Shown piece by piece: positions 56,384 through 64,000 of a DNA stretch of 64,000 bases. A program made the translations under genes and the position numbers. The notes below the pieces were generated by a model. That model did not search any database. It was given only the letters and a program-made list of their open reading frames with translations, and was not told the origin of the DNA. The stretch is taken from contig PEDN01001359.1 of assembly GCA_003864495.1 (NCBI GenBank), forward strand, positions 124,001 through 188,000. The letters run 5' to 3'. This DNA comes from Nemopilema nomurai. Taxonomy: Eukaryota > Cnidaria > Scyphozoa > Rhizostomeae > Rhizostomatidae. Position 1 is the stretch's first letter. Each line of letters begins with the position of its first letter.

Positions 56384-58786
56384 ATGGATTCCTTGGTACG
56401 ATACATTGCTTTGATTTTTGTGGCAGTTTCGAGCACTGAAGGCCTGCTTTGCCGCCTGGGATATGAGTCTGGAAATAAAGTTTTCTACCGCAATAACGTC
56501 AAATGTGCTGCGGGTCACTCAAATCAGACCGCGTGCTTCCGCGGGGTAGAATGCGAGAGTACGTCTCTTCGGGCGAGTAGGTTACACTGGTGGGGGTGCC
56601 TAGACAAAAATAGATGTAACCAGACTGGAGATGAATTTAACGCCATAGTAGAAGGAATAAAAGGTATGTTGTCTCTGTAATTCTTGTGCTATCACTATCA
56701 CAGCTACGCGTATGATCCAGTGGCTCGGTGCTTCTTAAATAATATCGCCTTATTGCTTGGGTTACTACTGGCGAGTGAAGAGTTACTTCATGGGTTCAAA
56801 GGTCAAAGGTCATAATATTCACCTTTTGTCTGAGTTCAGTCAGTTCATTGAGCATCTCTTCTTCCTTCTGTTTCGTCTGTTTAACATGTTTTGTAAACAT
56901 ACAATTATCGTGTATCTCCTAGTAATTATCAGTACATATATCTGCTGATGAGTGAATACCATAAAACAGGTTTGTATAGATACATATTCAGTTTGTCTAT
57001 TGCCTTCATCAATATACTGCAATATACATTTTGCTCTTCGTGCTGACGTGTGGAACACTGTGGGACAGAAAATCCTCAGCATGAACTTCATATAAAAGAA
57101 ATATCAATGTGTGTGAATTTTTCATCAGCTCATGCACCGAGTGTGTTGAGAATAAAATAGATTCTGAAATAACACGTTCTATCAAACGTTTCGACAGAAG
57201 AATTAATCAGTAGTCAATTTGTTTATGAAGCTTTTGATCGAATTATATCTTTCATGATCTTCCATTTCAACACCAACATTATTAATTTTTCATTTCAATG
57301 CCAACATGATTATATTTATAAATAAAATAGATATAAAACAAGTCGAAAGGAAACATGAGTAGTAAAATGAAGAGTTGAAGAAAGAGCGGACGAAAAGTTA
57401 TGTCAGTTTATCAAGAAGGATTTCATGATTTTCCCTATTCAGGGATTCAGACTTCGTAGAAACCTTTCTTGGATGTTTTGTAATGTAGTTGGACTGTTTT
57501 GCAAATCCACACACGGGATTTTATCTCGATTGTCATGAACACAGTCCACGCTCTAAAGTTTAGCCGCATTAGAGCACGGAACAATACCAAGAAGATTTCT
57601 TCTTCCTTACTTGACTGTCCAAAATACTTCGGCTAAATGAACGTCAAAGCTAAACCGATGCAAGCTATTAGGGCAAGCTAGTCTGCGTTTGTAATAAATA
57701 AATGAAGATGATGCCAAATGCTAGAAGATAGCTACCGTGATTTTGTGCTGGCTGCCGTGAAGCCGCGTGGTTTAAGGTGGCGGCTAATTGGCAGCGGCAA
57801 ATGTTCTCCGTTCAATTACTTCTGTTGATTACATCTATTTGATCAGCTTCATAGGGCGTAATGCCGCGCGTGAATAGAAAGACGCATCCGCTACTGATTT
57901 CTTTGTTCATCGCAGCTGAATTATTGAATGCATTTTTGGATTAGGATATATCGGCCTGTCTTACAAAAAGTCAGTGGCATACTCTTGCGGTGCTTTTGAA
58001 TCATCACAATGTTCAATAGCATCCTTAATTAAAGACAATACTGATTGCTATGATTCTTGATCATGATTTCAATGATTATGATTTCAATGATTATGATCAA
58101 GCTTGATCATCACAATTGTTACCCATTTGCGAAGCTTTTGAATCATCACAATGATCAATAGCATCCTTAATTAAAGACAAAACTGATTGCTATCATTCTT
58201 GATCATGATTTCAATGATTATGATTTCAATGATTATGATCAAGCTTGATCATCACAATTGTTACCCATTTGCGGTGCTTTTGAATCATCACAATGTTCAA
58301 TAGCATCCTTAATTAAAGACAAAACTGATTGCTATGATTCTTGATCATGATTTCAATGATTATAATTTCTATGATTATGATTAAGCTTGATCATCTTGAT
58401 TGTTACCCATTTGCGAAGCTTTTGAATCATCACAATGATCAATAGAATCCTCTATTCAAAACATTAATCATTGACTCAATTTTCATGATTAAGCTTGATC
58501 ATCATGATGCAAGTTGATTGCTGGCAATCCAACTACAATGCTACTGACAACAGCTCTGATTAACGATTGATTTCAGTATTAACATGACCATTATTGTAGA
58601 TGATCGTAATTATCAGCAATGATCTCCCTTCCAGGTACCTGCTGCTTCACAGACAACTGCAATGCATACAAAGGCAACTGCACCGCTATCATCAACAGTG
58701 ACACATCCAAAAGCATCGTTCTTGGCTACCAACCAAGTCTCCTAGGAGCATCACTCGCTGTATTCTATTTCTTCTCAAGCAACTAA
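56384..58786 (+). CDS. Ly6/uPAR three-finger GPI-anchored protein
   Basis: Two exons, 56384-56663 and 58635-58786 (donor GTATGT, acceptor TCCCTTCCAG, phase 1), giving 143 residues from the third in-frame ATG. That ATG gives the cleanest signal peptide, MDSLVRYIALIFVAVSSTEG; an ATG at 56348 would add 12 residues. The mature part has the three-finger cysteine pattern: LLCRLGY, VKCAAGH, TACFRGVEC, WWGCLDKNRC, and the family-defining CCFTDNCN near the end. After a short spacer the protein ends in a hydrophobic stretch (LLGASLAVFYFF), expected to direct GPI attachment. N-glycosylation sequons are NQT, NQT and NCT. AATAAA lies at 58795-58800, just after the stop, so the 3' UTR is very short. Ly6 proteins modulate receptors or membrane organisation; the partner here is unknown. 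Confidence 0.85.
57980..58490 (+). repeat. 142-bp tandem repeat in the Ly6 intron
   Basis: About 3.5 head-to-tail units with GCTTTTGAATCATCACAATG starts at 57992, 58134, 58276 and 58418. Each complete unit contains TGATCAAGCTTGATCA, a perfect 16-base palindrome (the third has one change), and repeated CAATGATTATGATT. The array ends about 150 bases before the acceptor of exon 2. Confidence 0.9.
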
Positions 58787-58794
58787 ACCTCAAC

Positions 58795-58800
58795 AATAAA
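58795..58800 (+). terminator. Polyadenylation signal of the Ly6 gene
   Basis: Canonical AATAAA eight bases after the stop codon. Confidence 0.6.
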
Positions 58801-58909
58801 ATTTTGTGGACGCATGAATTAGTTAATAATTCAAATTAATACATAACGATTTGTCCTATTTAAAAAGATGGCAAAATATGATATTCAAATCAACGTTTTG
58901 AATATACTA

Positions 58910-59065
58910 TGGCCTTCAACATATAATCTTTAACCTATGATTTAGCACATGACCTTAAACATAAAGCCTTTAACCTATGACCTAGCATATGACCTTCAAC
59001 TCACGACCTTTAACCTATGACCTACTATATGACCTTAAACATATAGCCTCTAACATATGGCATAT
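58910..59065. repeat. Degenerate CCTTTAACCTATGA tandem
   Basis: Imperfect repetition of AACCTATGACCTAGCATATG-like units with a period of about 23 bp, downstream of the Ly6 gene. Confidence 0.7.
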
Positions 59066-60453
59066 ACTGTGTGGCATATCAAATCATCTATATCTTAACA
59101 ACATCAAAAACATGCAGCTTTGTTGTAAATATCCAAGCTTTGTTGTAAAAATGGTGTGAAACAAGATTGTGTTCTCAGTACACTTCTTGTTGTGTGTCCC
59201 TGTGCTCTTTAATTGGCAAAGCAGTTGGTCAGCCTTGGTTGGAATAGGATATGAAAAGTATAAGTGAAAAAAATGAAAGCTGAAAGATGATTTACTCCAA
59301 ATCTCATTCAATAGAAACACGTAAAAGAACAATTCCAAAAATACATGTTGTTGTAAAATATTGGCGCCGTTTTCAAGTACGCAGAAATCACATCGAAAGC
59401 ACAAAACAAATTATGATGACGGAAAAATAATTGTTACGTCAGTCGAGAGAATATTGCTCTTGTGCAAGACAATTTTCTAAAGGGGCCTCAAGCTGGGGGC
59501 CTTGCAGGGAATTTGGTACTGAACTAGCATTAGGCTACCCAAAATGCGTCTAAGGTATTTTGATGAAGGCATTCTAAGATTCTTCGCCGAGGATGTGGAT
59601 ATGGACGATAACTAAGAGGGTTTGAAAGAGGAACACACCCGATGCCTGTCAAGTGGGATGTTAATACGTTGGTACGTTTATAAGGGACAACCCGAGTCAC
59701 CCAAAACCATTTTGAAAAAGCACATGTGACGTCATAAACGAGTTTTTCGACTGACTGCAAGATACATTTGTCAATATTCAAATATTCATTTGTCAAATTT
59801 GGGTTAACACTGATTGGCACCTAAAGAACAGGAATTAAAATTTAACGATTAATTGAATGAAAAAATTCAAATTGGAACAAAAATTTTACACCTAAAAGCA
59901 AAACTGCAAAACCCATTCAAAACAATTCGTTCACAACTATGCATAAGGAATAAATTATCATGCATACACTACAATTCAAGCATAAATTATATGGATTTTC
60001 AAGGCTTTATGCAGTATCTACATGTGAAATTATCATTTGATCATAAAAAGATGGACGACTTGAAACTTCGATACCTAAGTCAAAAGTTGACTCAAATGAG
60101 TGAATTATTCCAAATTCTAACCCTTAAAAGTAGGTGTTTTAAAAAGGGAGATTTTTTGAAATTTAAAAATGCAAATTAAAACCACGATCACGCTGGCTGC
60201 AAAATGTTCAAATGCTTAGTAAGATTTGTTTTGAAGAAATAAGAAATAAATATATGCGAAAAAAAGATCTGGTAGATCAATCTGCAGATTTTAAATCAAT
60301 ATATACTAAATAATTTATGGTGAATTGGAGATTTTGAATTCCAGAAAACTCAAATTAGTTGCCCATGTAAATTTTTTGCCGAGGAAAACATTTATTAAAA
60401 GCCTTGAAAATCCTGTTGAAAAGATTCCTCGCTTAACTACATTTGGTCCATTA
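59066..60453. other. Spacer 3' of the Ly6 and Tudor-like genes
   Basis: Lies between two convergent genes. The minus frame 59530-59820 (96 codons) and plus frame 59853-60179 (108 codons) have no recognisable domain. Further 3' exons of the minus-strand gene could hide here if its last visible exon is spliced. Confidence 0.4.
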
Positions 60454-61350
60454 TCAAATTGATGTCTCTTTACCCTGCAGATTGCCTGAGCCGCCAAAAC
60501 GAGACTCACTCGTCTTCAGACCTCCAAAGTGTGGCATACTTGCACTCAATTTCCCTAACCTCTGTGGACTGGAACTGAGCGTGTGCATATCAGGGGAAGT
60601 GACGTTGTCCATTGATAATGAGACGGACTTTGGACTCTGACCTTTGTCCTTTGACTCGTCTACCACACGTATTTGATATTTTGGCGTCTTGCTCGCCGAA
60701 CCTGATATGGGAACTTTTGGTGAAGACGTCCTGGCGACGGGGGTAGCATCTACATCTGAAATCAATTGCTCGTCGTCAGACCCAATGGGTGTGGTGATGA
60801 CTTCATAGTCGATCATCGAGTCACCTCTACCCGGAAAGTCAAATTCGCTCATGTTAGTCGGTGTGTCTGGTGCACTCTTAAAGCTCATTGTATCTGTGTC
60901 TGTGTCAGCAGATGATTGGATTGTCAATTCCGACCGTGCGCTAAAGTATGACATAGAGTCCTCGTCATCAGAAAGGATGATGGGATTCTCCTTTGCCCTC
61001 TCCATGCTTTCCTGAAATTTAAAGTGCTGCCCATCATGCCCTGCCTTCAAGCTTGACTCTAAATCAGCAGACTGCAAGCTCGATTTGACCTCCTCATCCA
61101 GCGGCAGGTTCTCATTTATTGTCTCAAGCTGATTGCTGCCCTCAAATGACCTTTCCATCCAACGGGTCACTTCATCATTAACTGTTGTATGCGCATTCGA
61201 ATCAAGTCCAACAAGGTCCAGATCGACACCACTGTCCTTTGAATCTTGACCTTCACCCTCTGACCTCTCGGCAATCTCTTCATCATCTTGACTTTTTGAA
61301 TCCAAATCACCTCTACTCTGCACAAAACCACTGCTCATCGTGCCTTCGAG
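60454..61350 (-). CDS. Tudor-like gene, downstream block of the long exon
   Basis: About 294 codons open to the stop, with acidic clusters (SDDEDSMSYFSARSE), proline-directed sites (APDTPT, TTPIGS, ATPVART, SSPKVP, SSPQR) and a basic, glycine-containing end. No folded domain is visible. Composition matches the upstream block, supporting one protein. Confidence 0.6.
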   Translation of the reverse strand, partial: LEGTMSSGFVQSRGDLDSKSQDDEEIAERSEGEGQDSKDSGVDLDLVGLDSNAHTTVNDEVTRWMERSFEGSNQLETINENLPLDEEVKSSLQSADLESSLKAGHDGQHFKFQESMERAKENPIILSDDEDSMSYFSARSELTIQSSADTDTDTMSFKSAPDTPTNMSEFDFPGRGDSMIDYEVITTPIGSDDEQLISDVDATPVARTSSPKVPISGSASKTPKYQIRVVDESKDKGQSPKSVSLSMDNVTSPDMHTLSSSPQRLGKLSASMPHFGGLKTSESRFGGSGNLQGKETSI

Positions 61351-64000
61351 TGATGAGCTCTGACTTTGACCCCGTGCAGCTCAACCTTATCTTTATCACT
61401 TCGCAAACCTTGTGGAGGGCCATCATTTCTCAACATTCTCTTCCAGTCCAGTTGTCTTCACACAATCAGCCGTGACCTCTGGCCCTGACCCATCCTGTGA
61501 CTTTTCACCGTTTGCTTCCACAATGACCTCTAGCTCAGGTTTATCTTGGCCTGCGTCCTGAGCAACCTCTGCATCAATTTTATCAACAACATGTATGTAT
61601 CACAGTGTCTTCTGTAGAAACACTAGAGAGTGATGTTAACGAATTCCGGCTCAAAGCATTATAATTGTCTGTTTTACCGGGATCGACCCCCTCCGCAAAT
61701 AACTCAACACTATCGTCACTAACACATGAGACTTCAGACTCCAGGGGGGCTTCAACACTAACAGCAACTTCATCTAACACAACATTCTCAGAGGAAATCT
61801 CCTCAGACACAACAACAGAATTCTTTATCAAGTCAGACGCAACACATTCCAGATCATCCGATGCTTCTGTCACTTCCGGCAAAATGCTTGTTGATGACGT
61901 CATTTCCGGTGTATTGTTATTTGCATTCTCTATGACAATATCCTCTTTGATTGCAGTCAACTGCTTTTCCTTACTGGCTGGTTAAAACAAAGAATTAAAT
62001 GGGTAACTTTAACTTGGTGTGGTTACTGGTCAGTTTGGTGTTAGAGCATGACAAGGTAAAATGAGATCAAATGTGGTGATAACGAAACCGGCTACTAAGG
62101 ATGAAGCGATATCAGCTAAGGGTTAGGCCCATCCTGAAATTAAATCTAAGAGGGTGATCAAATTAAGAAAACTCTATTTAGTAGCTTGCTTGTCGAGTTG
62201 ATGGCATGATCAAGCACAGATAATCATATAACTTAATACAAGCTTTAATAGTTTGAAACAAATTTGGGGAACATAAGGAACAGCGCAGTTGTATCTAGGC
62301 AATGATTTGATTGCTCCCAAAAGGAGTTCTCTGCTTCCCAAACATCAGAGCTGCAAAAAGTCCCGGAAACTAGATTCTCAGCAAAACGTGATAGAAAACA
62401 ATGGAGATGAAATATCGAAGTAAATCGTGTTCCAGATGCTTGCTTAGAGTACGGAACTTTTCATCAGAAGTAAGAGACAACATTAAAGCGGAATTATCAT
62501 ATCAAGATATCAACATGGGGCACATGGGGCACATGGGGCACAGGGAGCACGTGTCCCACATTTTACATGAATTGCCCAATCATAGCCCAGAAAACTGTCC
62601 ATTCAGTCCCCACTTTAAAGCTGCTACATCCTTCGTACGACGACAAGAGGGTTATGCCTGTATCCAATGATGATAGAACTAGGGGGCTGCTAAGCAGTCA
62701 GGTGAAGTATAATGGGGCTGGGGGCACATGTGTAGGAACAGGGAGCACATAAGTTGAAGTAAGAGTGAGTCTCGTATAATTCAATCAGCAACAATGCTCA
62801 TAGATCACGTGCTCTATCGGCCTCTCTGCGACTTTCGGATCTATGCTCATAGAAACGAAATGGTTTGGATTTTCAAAACAAATAAAAACTGAAAATTAGA
62901 CCCAAATCTTTAACTTGTGATTAGCTGTACTATTGCTAAATGGCAATAATTGTCTCAAAATCAATGCACCCCACTCTCGCACAAGACTCGTGAACAATGT
63001 GAACCTTTCTCAACATTTTGCACCCCGCTCTAGAACACTGAGAACGCCCCATCCTTTGCCCCAATCGGACATTTACCTGGGTTCCCCGCTATATATGAGT
63101 AAATGTTTTGTGAAAATGTTTTGTTAATAAAGAAATTGACAGAAATTTGTTTAGCACCTTGGGATTCGTTGGTTTTTAGAGCAAAGCCATCTTTCACAAG
63201 TTGTTCGCCAATATTTACATCCTGAAAGGAAAAAGTTGATTTCACTGAAGTTTATTTGCCGAGCATACATCAGACACTATACATCTGCCTATTTACATCT
63301 TGAAAAACACACCAATAAGAATTCCTTAGTAAATGTCTGGATTCCAAATTTATTGGATTTATTGGGTTCATTTAAAATGCAAGGTTTAGTATTTGCAATG
63401 TTTAAGACCACAAAGACAAATTAATAATTCAAATGATACTATAGTTTTTAACAATAACATATTTTGGCGTTCAAGAAGTTTAAGAATAATGGAATCTTTT
63501 TCATGCTATTGGATCAAATTTGGCATTTCCACCCTTATTATTCATAACTCCCTTCATCCGCCGAGGCATATTACATAACTCCCGTATTACATAACTCCAT
63601 GTTGGTTGTTTTTTTTCTTTCTAACTTTGGTCTTCAGAATCGTTCATAAAATTTCAGTTTGGTTCAGGTCGGGGCAATTTCCAGGTCAATCAAATCAACG
63701 TTCTTCGCCTTGATAAATCCTGTTTGTATGAAATGACTATTTGGCCCCGCTGAACTTCAGAAATGATCTTTTGCCCATGACTGCGCAAATTCAAATGCAA
63801 AAAGCTCCTTATTTCATGCTCATCTAAATTATATTTTAGTAGCAGTGCATTGGTTTCATTATGGTTTCATAGTCAATTTGCATGGGCTTCTTACCGACAC
63901 GTTGCAAAATTTTGTTGTTGATAATGAAAAAAAGATTGGTGGTCTAAAACGTCTGTCTATGACTGCATAGATACAAAAACTACCTTGTCACCTGAAGACG
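60454..64000 (-). CDS. Tudor-like, acidic Ser-rich protein, C-terminal part
   Basis: Partial gene running off the right edge. Visible exons, 5' to 3': 64000-63984 (SSGDK, donor GTAGTT), 63221-63158 (DVNIGEQLVKDGFAL, acceptor TTTCCTTTCAG) and a long exon from 61977. All phases match. SSGDKDVNIGEQLVKDGFAL resembles the tail of extended Tudor domains, where a strand is followed by N-I-x-x-x-L-V-x-x-G-x-A. The rest is acidic and serine/threonine-rich with SPK, TPT and SDDED motifs, likely disordered and phosphorylated. Within the long exon the frame changes about three times between 61339 and 61595; each intermediate frame is also acidic and sensible. These are consensus indels or unrecognised tiny introns. 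The stop at 60454 follows LQGKETSI; a GTAAAG donor just before it is an alternative. Confidence 0.5.
61583..61977 (-). CDS. Tudor-like gene, upstream block of the long exon
   Basis: Starts at the acceptor GTTTTAACCAG and encodes KEKQLTAIKEDIVIENANNN and onward: an acidic, valine/serine/glutamate-rich segment to SLSSVSTEDTVIH, where the frame closes. VVDKIDAEV continues one frame over. Confidence 0.55.
61978..63157. other. Intron of the Tudor-like gene
   Basis: No exon seen. It includes a short GGGGCACAT tandem at 62517-62545. Confidence 0.45.
63222..63983. other. Intron of the Tudor-like gene, next to the window edge
   Basis: Placed between the SSGDK exon end and the DVNIGEQ exon, both phase 0. 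A CATAACTCC motif recurs at 63544-63600. No coding sequence seen. Confidence 0.4.

Noticed and set aside
59530..59820. 96-codon minus-strand frame as the final exon of the Tudor-like gene
   Set aside because: No splice acceptor or phase evidence links it, and composition is unlike the acidic tail.

Overview
The window is a stretch of animal nuclear DNA: A+T-rich, with intron-split genes carrying GT-AG splice sites, tandem satellites and several transposon families. Its centrepiece is a complete Notch receptor gene. An early-branching metazoan, most likely an anthozoan cnidarian, fits the moderate gene spacing, the intron-rich Notch with only 26 EGF repeats, the single-exon orphan GPCR, and the mix of MITEs, PIF/Harbinger and Penelope-like remnants. 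The species assignment is inference.

Layout. 1-4.67 kb: no gene recognised. 4.68-5.87 kb (+): intronless class A GPCR with a one-base frameshift before TM5. 8.57-28.48 kb (-): Notch, reconstructed here as 21 coding exons with compatible phases, running from the signal peptide through 26 EGF repeats, three LNRs, a heterodimerisation domain with a furin site, a TM segment, RAM, seven ankyrin repeats and a PEST/phosphodegron tail. Five small frame-breaking deletions lie in three EGF exons. 28.5-38.6 kb: gene-poor DNA upstream of Notch. 38.6-41.6 kb: 157-bp satellite array. 43.2-43.65 kb: 19-bp two-variant minisatellite. 44.6-49.6 kb (+): Frizzled-CRD plus kringle gene, resembling the ROR ectodomain but with no kinase seen. 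45.3-56.2 kb: dense transposon debris, including a TA-flanked MITE family in three copies, a second TIR element family, a Harbinger transposase fragment and a Penelope GIY-YIG endonuclease fragment. 56.4-58.8 kb (+): two-exon Ly6/uPAR-type GPI-anchored protein whose intron holds a 142-bp palindrome-rich tandem repeat. 60.45-64 kb (-): C-terminal part of an acidic, serine-rich protein whose upstream exons look Tudor-like; it continues past the window edge.

Four of the five recognised genes encode cell-surface or secreted signalling proteins (GPCR, Notch, Fz-kringle, Ly6), but nothing in the sequence shows that they are co-regulated. The repeated small indels inside otherwise well-conserved coding sequence (Notch, GPCR, Tudor-like gene) are better explained by consensus or assembly errors than by gene death, although that cannot be settled from this sequence alone.
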